DNA of 64,000 nucleotides from Cytobacillus eiseniae (GCF_017874625.1 NZ_JAGIKZ010000018.1:1-64000), one strand, 5' to 3'. Shown: positions 1 through 9,157, numbered from the stretch's first letter. Numbers and translations: made by a program. The notes: generated by a model from the letters alone, not told the origin.

Positions 1-32
1 GGCTAGAAGGTTGGTTTTTAACCTTCTGGACA

Positions 33-95
33 GATTGGCTTGTGACCTCGAGGGGGTAGGCGCTGGAGCTAGACAATGAAAAGCGGAAGCGCCTT
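33..95. repeat. Compact copy of a dispersed intergenic repeat
   Basis: A core reading GATTGGCTTGTGACCTCGAG, then GGGTAGGCGCT and GGAGCTAGAC, recurs on the other strand at 41641-41880, where two extra modules split the same three blocks. The tail AAAAGCGGAAGCGCCTT (78-95) resembles the other copy's far end. A small hairpin (AGAAGGTT/AACCTTCT, 5-27) precedes it. The element runs into the region upstream of the CapA-like gene. Confidence 0.75.
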
Positions 96-153
96 AATTT
101 TAATCATTGTTTGCAAAAACAGCCTTAAAAAAAGAGATAGTAAAGGAGACTCT

Positions 154-1311
154 ATGAGCAAGAAAACGAATCTATTTATCTCTATTTCTTTATGTACTTC
201 ATTAATATTGTTCGCGTCCTTTTTAATTTTTCATATGTACAATGAGAGCAAGGAAAAAGAACAAATCATTCACTCCATTCAAGCACATGCGACAAAACAA
301 TGCTTTATGGAAGCAAAAACATATAGTGAAATAATTACACTTGGAGCAATTGGAGATATCCTTATTCATGATTGGGTGTACAATGATGCAAAAACAGAAA
401 CAGGATATGATTTCACACCAATGTTCCAAGATGTTAAAACACTGCTCCAACAGCCAGATATTCTTCTTGCCAATCAAGAAACAATCCTTGGCGGAACTAA
501 GATTGGTATATCTAGCTATCCAATGTTTAATAGCCCGCAAGAGGTTGGTGATGCATTAATAGATGCAGGCGTTGATATTGTCTCTACAGCGAATAATCAC
601 TCACTTGATAAGGGGGAGCGAGGAATTATCGCGTCACTTGATTATATGGATAAAATTAACCTGCCAAATGTTGGAACTTATCGAGATGATTCTTCTAAAC
701 AAGAGCTGCAAATATTAACGAATAAACGGATTAAGGTCGCTTATTTATCTTATACTTATGGAACAAATGGCATTCCTGTCCCTTCCGGAAAAGATTATCT
801 TGTAAATTTAATTGATAAAGAGGCGATGAAAGAGGAAATCCACCGGGCAAATAATAAAGCAGATGTCATTGTGATGAGCATTCATTGGGGAAATGAGTAT
901 CAACGTTATCCTACTGTGGACCAAAAGGAATTAGCACAATTTCTAGTTGATGAGGGCGTTGATATTATTTTTGGTCATCATCCACATGTTCTTCAGCCAA
1001 TGGAGTGGTTGACAACTGCCGATGGAACAGATGCACTTGTCGTTTATTCATTAGGGAACTTTTTATCGGGACAAAATAATAAATATAAAGATATTGGTGG
1101 AATGGCAACGATTAATGTGACAAAGACGATCGATCAGAGCGGGACAAGCATAAAATTAACAAACCCCAACTTTTTCCCAACCTATGTGTATAAAGTAAAT
1201 AAAATACGTAATTATCGTATTATTCCATTAGAAAATGCCGGGAATTTCGGCATGGAAAATGCGAAAGGAAAATATGAAGAAATTCAGCAGCATATGTTAG
1301 GGAATTTGTAG
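154..1311 (+). CDS. CapA/PgsA-like metallophosphatase-fold protein, membrane-anchored
   Basis: 385 aa. One N-terminal hydrophobic segment (about residues 7-26, signal anchor), then a CapA-type calcineurin-like domain on the outer face. Family motifs are visible in order: GAIGDILIHD, NQE, STANNHSLDKG, SIHWGNEY, FGHHPHV and VYSLGNFLSGQ. CapA/PgsA proteins take part in poly-gamma-glutamate synthesis or attachment, but single CapA paralogs outside a pgsBCA/capBCA operon are common in Bacillus. No capB/capC neighbour is seen, so polymer synthesis is not claimed. The ATG at 154 has an AAAGGAGA ribosome-binding site; a longer reading from 76 begins inside the repeat and lacks one. Confidence 0.85.
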   Translation: MSKKTNLFISISLCTSLILFASFLIFHMYNESKEKEQIIHSIQAHATKQCFMEAKTYSEIITLGAIGDILIHDWVYNDAKTETGYDFTPMFQDVKTLLQQPDILLANQETILGGTKIGISSYPMFNSPQEVGDALIDAGVDIVSTANNHSLDKGERGIIASLDYMDKINLPNVGTYRDDSSKQELQILTNKRIKVAYLSYTYGTNGIPVPSGKDYLVNLIDKEAMKEEIHRANNKADVIVMSIHWGNEYQRYPTVDQKELAQFLVDEGVDIIFGHHPHVLQPMEWLTTADGTDALVVYSLGNFLSGQNNKYKDIGGMATINVTKTIDQSGTSIKLTNPNFFPTYVYKVNKIRNYRIIPLENAGNFGMENAKGKYEEIQQHMLGNL

Positions 1312-1413
1312 AAAATGTTATATAACTTTCAAAATCTTTTAATAGTTCTTACTACCTATATATTATAATAGTAAGATAGAAAAGTTAATTAAGTTTTTAA
1401 GGGGGGATTATGT

Positions 1414-3501
1414 ATGTCATTAAGAATTAAATTAATCGTTGGTGTTTTATCAACGATGGTACTTATCATCGCTGTGAGTTCAATCTTTACTTATACGTCT
1501 GTATCCCTTTTCTCAAAAAATGGAGAGGAATTAACGAATGGACTCTCTACTGATGTCAAAAGAGATGTAAGCGGGTTTGCAGAGCATTATGCAGGCACAT
1601 TAACCTATCACGAAACAAAGAATGTGAAAGCCTCGATCCAAGATATTCTTACGAGAGCGAAAAGTGATTTAGCAACTGCCGCAAGTTTCAGCGAGGTATA
1701 TACAAAACAGCCAGATGAACTCACGTCATTATTCGAAAAAATTGCTGGGCAAAATGATATTATTACGAATATGTATTTAGGGACTGAAGATAAAAATTTT
1801 ATTATTTATCCGAATGATTATCCATTGCCAGCTGACTATGATCCAACAACAAGACCTTGGTATGCACCTGCTCAACAGAAAGAAGAAAGAGAATATATTA
1901 TTACAGATGCGTACCTAGATGCTGGAACAAATCATTATATGATTACCGTTAGTTTGCCGCTTTATATTGATAATAAATTGTATGGGGTTCTTGGAGTTGA
2001 CATTACCCTCGAAAAAATAACTGGAACAATCGCCGATACGAAGGTTGGAAATACAGGTTATGTCATTTTAACTGATAAAAATGGCTCTATTCTAGGCTAT
2101 AAAGACACAGAGGCCGTTGTAAATAATGAAAACATCTCCTCTCTTCCTATTTTTAAAGAGAAAATCGATGGCAATGTGTATTTAGATATAGAACAAGTTA
2201 CATATGTAAGTGATAAAGATGAAGAAACTGGATGGGAGATTTTTTCTGTTATCACCCAAGATGAAATTGCCTCCTTCTCTGACCAAATCTCTCAAAATAT
2301 GAGCAAAAGAATTACTGAAGCAGATCAGGATTTGCAATCTATTTTAACCAAACTATTTTCAACCCAGATCATTATTATCATTATCCTGCTTCTAGTATCC
2401 ATCTTAGTTAGCCTGTTTTTCGCTAAATACTTCATTGGACCAATCAAGAAACTATCCGGATTTCTAGCAAACGTTGCAAATGGGGATTTATCTAAAAAAA
2501 TGGATGCTAAATCTAATGATGAAATTGGCATTTTATTTACTTCTGTGAATACGATGATTGATAGTTTAAGAAACATGGCTAATAAAATGAATCAATTGAT
2601 TCAAGAGGTCGAAAAGGATTCAATTGTTCTTAAAGATCAAACAACTGTTTCAACTCATGTGACAAATACTGTAAGCTCTGCGATGAATGAGGTGGCTACT
2701 GGTTCTGAACAGCTTGTCTCAGATATGGTTAATATTTCATCTCATATTGAAAATAATGATGTTGCTGTTCAATCTATGTCCGAACGAATCAGTAAAATTG
2801 TTGAACAAGCACAAGAAACAAAATCAGTAACCGCTGATGGACAATTAGCCATGAAAAATATGAGTAATAAAATGAATAGCATTGTATCCCAATCCGTTGA
2901 ATCTTCTTCGATCATGATGGCACTTGATCATAAGCTTCAAACAATTAATGAAATTACAGCTTTAATACAGGGTATTGCTGAACAAACAAACCTCCTTTCG
3001 CTTAATGCTTCCATAGAAGCAGCACGAGCAGGAGAACAAGGTCGAGGATTTGCAGTCGTTGCACAGGAAGTGAAAAAACTCGCTGAACAAAGCAGTGATT
3101 CTGTCGGTAAAATTTCCGGACTGATAACAGAAATCCAAGAGGATTCCTCTAAAGCACTCGTTAATATTACTATTGGACGGGAGTCAGCTGTTCAAGGTGC
3201 TGAAATGGTGAATGAGACAGAAAATAGTTATGCAAATATGTTCCAATTTATAGAAAGCCTTGCAAATGATATCGATGAAATTGCTGGTTCAAGTGAAAAG
3301 CTTTCAGTAAATAGTCAATCGATTGCTGCTTCAGTTGATAGTGTCATTTCCATTTCCGAACAAACATCTGCTGGGGTTGAGGAAGTAACGAGTATGACAG
3401 ATGAACAAGTTCAATCTGTTCAAGAAGTAAAAAATATATCCGAGAGCTTGCACAAGCTTGCTTATGAGTTAAGAGAATTAATTGAACACTTTAAAGTCTA
3501 A
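1414..3501 (+). CDS. Methyl-accepting chemotaxis protein (dCache, HAMP, MCP signal)
   Basis: 695 aa transmembrane chemoreceptor. TM1 lies at about residues 7-29. The extracellular region (about 30-310) is dCache-like ([29 protein letters not shown]). TM2 is at about 315-338, followed by HAMP. A long helical signalling domain has the conserved hairpin tip [20 protein letters not shown]. Dimers would couple ligand binding to CheA/CheW. Double-Cache receptors of this size in Bacillus commonly sense amino acids or organic acids; the ligand here cannot be read from sequence. The gene is single, with a GGGGGG-type ribosome-binding site before ATG 1414. No clear SigD promoter was found, although a TATAAT sits at 1364-1369. 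Confidence 0.93.
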   Translation: MSLRIKLIVGVLSTMVLIIAVSSIFTYTSVSLFSKNGEELTNGLSTDVKRDVSGFAEHYAGTLTYHETKNVKASIQDILTRAKSDLATAASFSEVYTKQPDELTSLFEKIAGQNDIITNMYLGTEDKNFIIYPNDYPLPADYDPTTRPWYAPAQQKEEREYIITDAYLDAGTNHYMITVSLPLYIDNKLYGVLGVDITLEKITGTIADTKVGNTGYVILTDKNGSILGYKDTEAVVNNENISSLPIFKEKIDGNVYLDIEQVTYVSDKDEETGWEIFSVITQDEIASFSDQISQNMSKRITEADQDLQSILTKLFSTQIIIIIILLLVSILVSLFFAKYFIGPIKKLSGFLANVANGDLSKKMDAKSNDEIGILFTSVNTMIDSLRNMANKMNQLIQEVEKDSIVLKDQTTVSTHVTNTVSSAMNEVATGSEQLVSDMVNISSHIENNDVAVQSMSERISKIVEQAQETKSVTADGQLAMKNMSNKMNSIVSQSVESSSIMMALDHKLQTINEITALIQGIAEQTNLLSLNASIEAARAGEQGRGFAVVAQEVKKLAEQSSDSVGKISGLITEIQEDSSKALVNITIGRESAVQGAEMVNETENSYANMFQFIESLANDIDEIAGSSEKLSVNSQSIAASVDSVISISEQTSAGVEEVTSMTDEQVQSVQEVKNISESLHKLAYELRELIEHFKV

Positions 3502-3577
3502 AAGGGAAAGGCTCCTTTCTAAAGGATTGTTGCTTTTAAATCAAAGATTTGAATGAATCTGGTTGATCAACTAGGTC

Positions 3578-3773
3578 GGTTGATTGGAGCGGAAGGTGCG
3601 AGATCCTCGAAAATGCATTCGCATTTCCTTCGTGCGGTGTGAAATCTAAGAAGCCAATTCCAATGTCCTGCGGGATGCGTGGGACAGCTGAGACCTAAGC
3701 AGGAGCGGATGCTCCGAGGAGGCTAAAGCGGACCACCCCGCGGAAAGGGAGCATCCTGGAGTGGAAATCAACC
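3578..3773. repeat. Bacillaceae-type dispersed intergenic repeat with inserted segment
   Basis: Bounded by inverted ends GGTTGATT (3578-3585) and AATCAACC (3766-3773). The body has GGAGCGGAAGGTGCGAGA, CCTGCGGGATGCGTGGGACA, GCTCCGAGGAGGCTAAAGCGG and GCGGAAAGGGAGCATCC, blocks I recognise from a repeat scattered in Bacillaceae intergenic regions. About 60 bases (roughly 3615-3672) look inserted between the first two blocks compared with the usual form. It is GC-richer than its surroundings and has no coding content. The rest of the 3502-3963 gap holds only the terminator listed next. Confidence 0.7.
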
Positions 3774-3828
3774 TTTACCAACTTTTTCTTAATAAGCAAC
3801 AATGTTTGCGAAAACAACCTAGGGAAAA

Positions 3829-3862
3829 GAGCAAGGGCAGCCGCTCTTGCTCCTTCCTTTTT
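3829..3862 (+). terminator. Intrinsic terminator
   Basis: Stem GAGCAAGGGC (3829-3838) pairs with GCTCTTGCTC (3843-3852) around a 4-nt loop, followed by a T-rich run. It lies downstream of the chemoreceptor gene and the repeat element, so it would end read-through from that side. Confidence 0.75.
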
Positions 3863-3963
3863 ACATCGATAGCTGATTATATTATCCTTATTAAATGACT
3901 TAAAAGAAATGATGGGCTGAAAATGGCAAAATAACTTAGAAGATTTCTAAAGAGGTGACGGTA

Positions 3964-4779
3964 TTGAGCAAACTTGAAAAGCAGAAAAATACTCTGCCCT
4001 TTATACAGCTAATCCTGTTTCTAGCAATCATTATAATTGTTCAATATAAACTTTTCATGCTTGCCTTTACGGTCCTAGCTATTTTTATTATTTATTCAGC
4101 GATTACAGGAAAACAAAAAAGAGTTTTCTTATGGATGTTAGCAGGTTATACAATAGGCTATGTGATTTTCTTATTCGGAGATCGTTTAATAGAGCTTTTG
4201 CCCTTTCATATCAATATATTAATGATCCTAAGTCGGATGCTATTACTCATTCCAATTATTATTATGATGTATATTGCCTATAAGTTTAATGAAAAGATGA
4301 ATTTTTATTGGACAAAGCCGAATTGGCAAGCAAAAATATCCTTTCCTTTTATATGGACTGGATTTCATTCAATCTCTATCAAACTATTTTTAATCATTGC
4401 GATTAGCATAAATATCATCAGTTTTTTTCCTTTTATTTTACAAATGAGTCATCAATTAAGTACTTTCTTTATTCTATTTCTACTCTTATTTTCTAGTATA
4501 AATGCTATTTTAGAAGAAATTTTATGGAGGGGGATTATTTTAACTCGATTAGTTGATCTAGCTGGAGAAAAGACTGCTCTCCTTATCTCTAGCTTTGCAT
4601 TTGGTCTTTCCCACTTAATATTAGGATACTCCTTTCTTACTTGTATGCTGTTTTCAATCGGAGGGATTTTCTATGCTGGAATGACCATTCGATCAGGAAG
4701 CATCTATCCAGCGATCATTTGGCATTTCATATTTAATATTTTGATGATCGCAAGTGGTTTAATCCCCTTCATCAATTAG
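3964..4779 (+). CDS. CPBP-family intramembrane metalloprotease (CAAX protease/Abi)
   Basis: 271 aa polytopic membrane protein with about 7-8 hydrophobic segments. All three CPBP motifs are present: EExxxR as EEILWR near residue 184, FxxxH as FGLSH near 216, and HxxxN/B as HFIFN near 253, which form the glutamate/histidine active site within the membrane. Bacterial members have been linked to prenyl-protein processing, bacteriocin self-immunity or regulated proteolysis; nothing nearby chooses between these. The start is probably TTG 3964, spaced from AGAGGTGA; the upstream GTG (3955) overlaps that ribosome-binding site. The gene is single and converges on the next gene. Confidence 0.87.
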   Translation: MSKLEKQKNTLPFIQLILFLAIIIIVQYKLFMLAFTVLAIFIIYSAITGKQKRVFLWMLAGYTIGYVIFLFGDRLIELLPFHINILMILSRMLLLIPIIIMMYIAYKFNEKMNFYWTKPNWQAKISFPFIWTGFHSISIKLFLIIAISINIISFFPFILQMSHQLSTFFILFLLLFSSINAILEEILWRGIILTRLVDLAGEKTALLISSFAFGLSHLILGYSFLTCMLFSIGGIFYAGMTIRSGSIYPAIIWHFIFNILMIASGLIPFIN

Positions 4780-4809
4780 ATCGAATGAAAAAATGTCAAT
4801 ACAAAAAAT

Positions 4810-4840
4810 AAGAGTTAGCTCACTTGAACAGCTAACTCTT
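4810..4840. terminator. Bidirectional terminator between convergent genes
   Basis: Perfect stem AAGAGTTAGCT (4810-4820) / AGCTAACTCTT (4830-4840) with a 9-nt loop. It is flanked by A/T runs on both sides, between the CPBP gene (+) and the YneQ-like gene (-). It overlaps the stop codon of the latter. Confidence 0.85.
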
Positions 4841-5137
4841 TTCTAATCTGCTTATCATCTCCAGAAGACCTTCCCTTTGAAGAATGATTCTTTGATGATC
4901 CCCAATTAGATCAAAATGAGAATAGCCATCTTTTCTTTTATGTATCCATTCTGGACGTAATTTATGGCCTTTTCCCCATTGGGCTAACCTTTCTAGATCA
5001 TCACAGCCCACCTTTGTCACTGTCGTACATCCGGGAAAGCGATCGTCTACCCAATAATGAGTCAGAAAAGCAATTTCTCCCCGATCAATTTTTTCTTTCC
5101 ATGCTTGAAGATCCTTCCTCTTTAAACCAAAGGCCAA
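4832..5137 (-). CDS. yneQ: YneQ-like conserved small protein
   Basis: 101 aa soluble protein, best read from TTG 5137 (MAFGLKRKDLQAWKEK), which is spaced from an AAGGTGGTG ribosome-binding site. The conserved block FLTHYWVDDRFPGC and a WGKGHKLRPEWIHKR segment are visible. Its position next to yneP, with tlp and citB further upstream, matches the B. subtilis yneP-yneQ order, and the name rests on that order plus recalled similarity. No biochemical function is known to me. A terminator (5161-5192) separates it from yneP, so it probably depends on read-through or its own promoter. Confidence 0.72.
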   Translation of the reverse strand: MAFGLKRKDLQAWKEKIDRGEIAFLTHYWVDDRFPGCTTVTKVGCDDLERLAQWGKGHKLRPEWIHKRKDGYSHFDLIGDHQRIILQREGLLEMISRLEKS

Positions 5138-5160
5138 CCGTTTCACCACCTTATTTAGAA

Positions 5161-5192
5161 AAGCGCAAAAAGCTTTTCAGTTCTTTGCGCTT
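5161..5192 (-). terminator. Terminator downstream of yneP
   Basis: Stem AAGCGCAAA (5161-5169) / TTTGCGCTT (5184-5192). On the minus strand it is followed by TTTTC, between yneP and the yneQ-like gene. Confidence 0.65.
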
Positions 5193-5202
5193 AAAATCTC
5201 AT

Positions 5203-5634
5203 TTAAACATCTGCTGTTTGTCTTTTTGCTTTTTCATATGCTTCGTGCCAATCAGGAAATTTTTTCCTAACCGAGATCGGGCGGAACGTATCCTTTTTAA
5301 CACATACATGCTTAGTCATTCCTGTTACAGCTAGTTCTTCCTCTTCATTAAAAATTTCATATCCGTACTTCACACGTAAGCCATCATATTCATCAATCCA
5401 CGTTTTCACAATCGCTTTTTGCCCATAAAGGAGTGGCTTTTTATAAGAGACTTGAACATCAAGAACTGGAGAGATCACCCCATCTTTCTCCATTTCAGCA
5501 TAGTTAAAGCCTAGATCCTTCAATATTTGTGTTCTCCCTAATTCCATCCAAACCAAATAATTGGCATGATAAACAACACCCATCTGATCTGTTTCAGCAT
5601 ATCTCACTTCGATTTCTCTTGTTGAAACTAGCAT
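5203..5634 (-). CDS. yneP: YneP/YbgC-type hotdog-fold acyl-CoA thioesterase
   Basis: 143 aa single hotdog domain of the 4-hydroxybenzoyl-CoA thioesterase/YbgC family. The N-terminal signature YAETDQMGVVYHANYLVWME carries the catalytic aspartate (about residue 17) and the HANY strand. It would hydrolyse acyl-CoA thioesters in the cytoplasm; the natural substrate in Bacillus is not established. Length is typical. The ATG at 5634 lies 2 bases past the stop of the AAA+ ATPase gene, so the two are probably co-transcribed. The neighbourhood matches yneP of B. subtilis. Confidence 0.85.
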   Translation of the reverse strand: MLVSTREIEVRYAETDQMGVVYHANYLVWMELGRTQILKDLGFNYAEMEKDGVISPVLDVQVSYKKPLLYGQKAIVKTWIDEYDGLRVKYGYEIFNEEEELAVTGMTKHVCVKKDTFRPISVRKKFPDWHEAYEKAKRQTADV

Positions 5635-5636
5635 TT

Positions 5637-7967
5637 TTACTCCCCTTTTCCTATCCGAATTAAAGCTGTTTCAAAGTCTTCCTTCTCTAAGATTGAAACA
5701 CTTTCTATATTTAGGTCTACCTTCTCCTCAACCATTAACCTCATTGCTTGGGATTGAATTACTTCATCAATTAGATTTGTGGCGAAACGTCCATTTCCAT
5801 TAATTTGAATTTTAATTAATGCTTGCTTTAGAAACTCTATAGCCTCTTTCGTTAAGGAATATTGATAAGACGAGGCATAAGTATGAATAATCTCCAATAA
5901 TTCATCGACCGTATAATCTGGAAAATGGAAGAACTTTTTAAATCTTGATTTTAGCCCTGGATTGCTATTTAGTAATGCTTCCATTTCCTTTGGATAACCA
6001 GCTAAAATAACGACTAAATTTTCATTATGCTTAGTCATTTCATCTACAAGTGTATCAACAACTTCTTTTCCAAAATCGCTTTGTGATGAAGAAAGGAGTG
6101 AGTATGCCTCATCAATGAAAAGAACGCCTCCTAGCGCCTCACGTATCGCCTTTTTGGTTTTTATAGCTGATTGTCCAACATAGCCAGCGACAAAATCTCC
6201 TCGACTCGTTACAACTAAATGACCTCTTTTCAGCATTCCACATTCTTTCAACAGCTCTGCATAAATCTTCGCAACCGTTGTTTTTCCTGTTCCAGGGTTC
6301 CCTGTAAAAACGGAATGCAGCTGAATAGGTACAATTGGTAATCCTTTTTCTCTCCTTATTTTCTGGACTTTCACAAAAGAAATCAGCATTTTTACTTCTG
6401 ATTTGATTGTTTCAAGTCCAATTAATTGGGTTAATTTCTCACTTGGATGAATGGATTGGATCGGTTCCTTTATTAAAAAATCTTCCTCTTCAAGAAGTGT
6501 ATAAGCCAAAATATGCTTGTCCAGTCTTTCTTGTGCACCCTTTTTAAATATCGCATCTAGGATAATATTTCTAACAGTACGGGCGTTTCCAAATGTATCA
6601 TCTACACGCTCTTGTTCTAATCGATGCTCAAGTTCTTGTAAGGCAGCTGTAGTTAGCACATAATCATTATCGGCTGCGAACTTCTCCGCAATTCTTCTAA
6701 GTTCCTGATTGGAGTAGTCAGGCAAATGAATATGATTGGCTAGAGGAAAGCGACTTCTTAATCCTGGATTTGCGTCTAAGAACTGTCTCATTTCATCTGG
6801 ATATCCTGCAAGTATGACGGCAAACTTCCCACCATATTCTGAACTGCTCATTAATGACACAAGCGTATCAATTACTGTCTGCCCGTAATCATTACTCGTT
6901 TGTCCTTCTCTTTTTAAAGTGTAAGCTTCATCAATAAATAAAACACCGCCAACGGCTCTTTCCACAATGGCTCGAACATTCTCCTCTGTTTGACCGACAA
7001 AAGAGCCTACGAGCTGCGAACGATCCACTTCAACTACTTCCATATGAGGAAGTACACCAAGTTCATGATATATTTTTGCAAGTAGACGGGCAATGGTTGT
7101 CTTTCCTGTTCCAGGGTTTCCTGTTAGGATCATGTTTAAACTCAATTCATCCTTCACTTGATACCCTAATGTTCTTCTTTCCTTTTGATACTTTAAAAAC
7201 CGATAATAATCGTTCACACGTTCTTTCACAGCGGTTAGTCCAACCATTTCCTCTAGCTCTTCGAGTGCACTAAGTTCTGCACTCTGCTCTTCTTTTTCTT
7301 CTTGAAACAAGTCAAGCCAATCTCTTTTGATCATTTCAATCTTATCTAAATGCATTTTCATTTCACTATAATAAGTTGATGTATAAAACATGCCGGCAAT
7401 TGATTGATCATATTCCTCTGAAGCCTTTAATAACAGCACGGTTTCTTCAGTCACTGTTTCCACTAACGAAATCATCTTTTCGTACAATAAAAACAATGGA
7501 TGATCCTTTTGGATATTTAATTTTTCCTTTTGCAGCAGATCCTGTTCTTCTTCTGCCTGATCAAGGAATTGTCTGCAGATGTTTAAAAATTGCTCTGCGG
7601 TTTTCTTTTTAGCTTGTCGATTATCTGTTTCTCTGAGTGGAGGAAAGGCTAATGTATCTAAAAGCGTCTTCTTACTTTTCCAATCAAATTGTGCTAAAAA
7701 TTTTGTGGCTCTCAGATTATTTGCATTCATTTTGCTTGCCTTTTGCAGCAAGGCGATCGAAAGTGTCTCCTGCTTTCCATGCCCCATCTTTGAAAGTGCA
7801 GCAAGTGTTAACAGCTCTGAAATAAGCTCCTTCTCTTTCTCTTCGTCTAACGTTTTAATAATTGTAAATAGTTCTGCTTCATTTTTTATGTATCCGTTCG
7901 TAGTAATTTCCTTTTCCCATTGCAACTTCTTTGCCAATATTGAATTCGATTGTTGTTGGTTCATCAT
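5637..7967 (-). CDS. Tandem AAA+ ATPase, SpoVK/CbbX-like
   Basis: 776 aa with two complete CbxX/CfxQ-SpoVK-type AAA+ modules. Walker A motifs GNPGTGKTT lie near residues 286 and 559; each is followed by a Walker B GGVLFIDEAY and the family's LAGYP(D/K)EM and NPGLRSRF/NPGLKSRF elements. Residues 1-230 form a helical region without a recognised motif. B. subtilis SpoVK has a single module and is needed in late sporulation, so this is a two-module relative. It sits between tlp (spore protein) and yneP, which suggests but does not prove a sporulation role. The start ATG 7967 is preceded by a purine-rich AGAAGTGTGAGAA. Confidence 0.85.
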   Translation of the reverse strand: MMNQQQSNSILAKKLQWEKEITTNGYIKNEAELFTIIKTLDEEKEKELISELLTLAALSKMGHGKQETLSIALLQKASKMNANNLRATKFLAQFDWKSKKTLLDTLAFPPLRETDNRQAKKKTAEQFLNICRQFLDQAEEEQDLLQKEKLNIQKDHPLFLLYEKMISLVETVTEETVLLLKASEEYDQSIAGMFYTSTYYSEMKMHLDKIEMIKRDWLDLFQEEKEEQSAELSALEELEEMVGLTAVKERVNDYYRFLKYQKERRTLGYQVKDELSLNMILTGNPGTGKTTIARLLAKIYHELGVLPHMEVVEVDRSQLVGSFVGQTEENVRAIVERAVGGVLFIDEAYTLKREGQTSNDYGQTVIDTLVSLMSSSEYGGKFAVILAGYPDEMRQFLDANPGLRSRFPLANHIHLPDYSNQELRRIAEKFAADNDYVLTTAALQELEHRLEQERVDDTFGNARTVRNIILDAIFKKGAQERLDKHILAYTLLEEEDFLIKEPIQSIHPSEKLTQLIGLETIKSEVKMLISFVKVQKIRREKGLPIVPIQLHSVFTGNPGTGKTTVAKIYAELLKECGMLKRGHLVVTSRGDFVAGYVGQSAIKTKKAIREALGGVLFIDEAYSLLSSSQSDFGKEVVDTLVDEMTKHNENLVVILAGYPKEMEALLNSNPGLKSRFKKFFHFPDYTVDELLEIIHTYASSYQYSLTKEAIEFLKQALIKIQINGNGRFATNLIDEVIQSQAMRLMVEEKVDLNIESVSILEKEDFETALIRIGKGE

Positions 7968-8032
7968 TTCTCACACTTCTTCTATTGTGTTTTCCATCAC
8001 TATCATATCATATTTTTTTAATAGCAAGATTA

Positions 8033-8062
8033 GAAAAGACCTGTCTCTATATGAACAGGCCT
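8033..8062 (-). terminator. Terminator of tlp
   Basis: Minus-strand stem AGGCCTGT/ACAGGTCT (8055-8062 with 8037-8044, one G-U pair) followed by TTTT. It is 13 bases past the tlp stop. Confidence 0.7.
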
Positions 8063-8074
8063 TAAGCAAATGAT

Positions 8075-8323
8075 TTATTGATACTCATTTTGATTATATC
8101 CATTTTGTCTAGCTTGGCTTTCGTCTTGTATCTCAGCTTTCATTGCTTCAATGCTTTCCTTCCGACGCTCGTTTTTTGCTTGAATTTTTTCCTGTTCTTC
8201 ATTATTTGAAAGTGATAATGATTCTTCAGCAGCATTCATATTTTCTATTGTATTCTCAACCATTGTTTGCAATTTTTCTACATTATCATTTCGATTATCA
8301 GGATTCGGTTTATTATAAGCCAT
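8075..8323 (-). CDS. tlp: Small acid-soluble spore protein Tlp (thioredoxin-like protein)
   Basis: 82 aa, highly charged. It shows the Tlp pattern [23 protein letters not shown], a basic [13 protein letters not shown] stretch and the near-invariant [12 protein letters not shown] end. Tlp is a minor spore-core protein made in the forespore under SigG in B. subtilis. The ATG at 8323 lies 9 bases from AGGAGG; the ATG six bases upstream (8329) is too close to it. In B. subtilis sspN and tlp form one operon; here a terminator lies between them. Confidence 0.92.
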   Translation of the reverse strand: MAYNKPNPDNRNDNVEKLQTMVENTIENMNAAEESLSLSNNEEQEKIQAKNERRKESIEAMKAEIQDESQARQNGYNQNEYQ

Positions 8324-8480
8324 ATTCATATTCCTCCTATGTTTCGTTTTGTACTGCGAGATTAGTTTGTGATTTCGGCAGCAAAAATATCAAGGAAAAG
8401 ATTGGTTTCGTAAATATGTCCAGTGGACGGCAACAATCCGCCAAGCTATTGGCAAAACCTATTCATGTTAAAAGACTAAA

Positions 8481-8513
8481 TTAAAAACCACCGCACAAGT
8501 TAGTGAGCGGTGG
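8481..8513 (-). terminator. Terminator of sspN
   Basis: Stem CCACCGC (8488-8494) / GCGGTGG (8507-8513) followed on the minus strand by TTTTTAATTT. It separates sspN from tlp. Confidence 0.8.
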
Positions 8514-8523
8514 GGATCCTTCT

Positions 8524-8667
8524 TTATTCGCCTTTTGTTTGCATGACTTGTGGCACTCCAGCAGTATTGCTTTGCATTTTCTTGCCTTTATTGCCTCCAT
8601 AGCCACGAGGCTGTGTACCAATATGATTTGGATTATATTTTCTTGCATCCCTTTTTGGATTACTCAT
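8524..8667 (-). CDS. sspN: Small acid-soluble spore protein N
   Basis: 47 aa. MSNPKRDARKYNPNHIGTQP, a GYGGNKGKKM centre and the VPQVMQTKGE C-terminus match the SspN pattern (HLGTKP...NKG...QTKGE in B. subtilis). It is a minor spore-core protein, expected in the forespore. The ATG at 8667 is preceded by GAGGGGGGATATTCT, a strong ribosome-binding site; an upstream in-frame start (8715) has none. It is followed by a clear terminator. Confidence 0.9.
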   Translation of the reverse strand: MSNPKRDARKYNPNHIGTQPRGYGGNKGKKMQSNTAGVPQVMQTKGE

Positions 8668-8730
8668 AGAATATCCCCCCTCATTTAAAGTATTGCCACA
8701 TGAGGAAGGATTCATTTATTGAAAATATTG

Positions 8731-8862
8731 TTATTCAGCTTTATTAAGATGCTTTTGCTCTAATCGCGCTTCTATTTTTTCCATAGCAGCTTGATCTTTT
8801 AATATTTGACGTTTATTTTCAGAAACAAGATCGGCGAACGAACGTTTTCTTGGTTTTCTCAT
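8731..8862 (-). CDS. FbpB-family small basic protein
   Basis: 43 aa. It begins MRKPRKRSFADLVSENKRQI and has a charged helix LKDQAAMEKIEARLEQKHL. The arrangement basic tail, SF(A/E)(D/E)LV-x-NK, helix matches the FbpB family (Fur-regulated basic protein), which in B. subtilis works with the FsrA small RNA in the iron-sparing response. The ATG at 8862 is preceded by AAGGAAGGTG. A 7-1-7 inverted repeat of the Fur-superfamily type lies 54 bases upstream (8916-8930), consistent with metal or peroxide control. It is unusual in lying beside the spore gene sspN. Confidence 0.8.
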   Translation of the reverse strand: MRKPRKRSFADLVSENKRQILKDQAAMEKIEARLEQKHLNKAE

Positions 8863-8915
8863 TGTTTTTCACCTTCCTTTAATCCTATATTAACAGTTAT
8901 TATTGACAAAACACT

Positions 8916-8930
8916 TTGTAATTATTACAA
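8916..8930. promoter_or_regulatory. Fur/PerR/Zur-type 7-1-7 operator
   Basis: TTGTAATTATTACAA is a perfect 7-1-7 inverted repeat. Against the classical Bacillus boxes it differs by one base per half-site from PerR (TTATAAT) and from Zur (TCGTAAT), and by two from Fur (TGATAAT). It lies upstream of the FbpB-like gene on the minus strand. The rest of 8863-9157 shows no gene. Confidence 0.6.
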
Positions 8931-9157
8931 CTTTTTGAAAATTTATATAGAGAGACATTTAAATCGTCAGCCAATTTGTTATTCAATCCTAATATATTCC
9001 AAGTAACCCCGTGCTTTATGGTAATATATAGTTAGGCATTTAAATAATACAGACATTTAATGGAGCAAGTGCGACATAATATTGTATCTGTTTGCGTTCT
9101 GTGTGTGAACTATTTATAGTGGGTATTTTCTGAAACATCAAAAGGAAGGTGATTGTG

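Noticed and set aside
76-153. N-terminal extension of the CapA-like protein
   Set aside because: It begins inside the dispersed repeat and lacks a ribosome-binding site; ATG 154 has AAAGGAGA.
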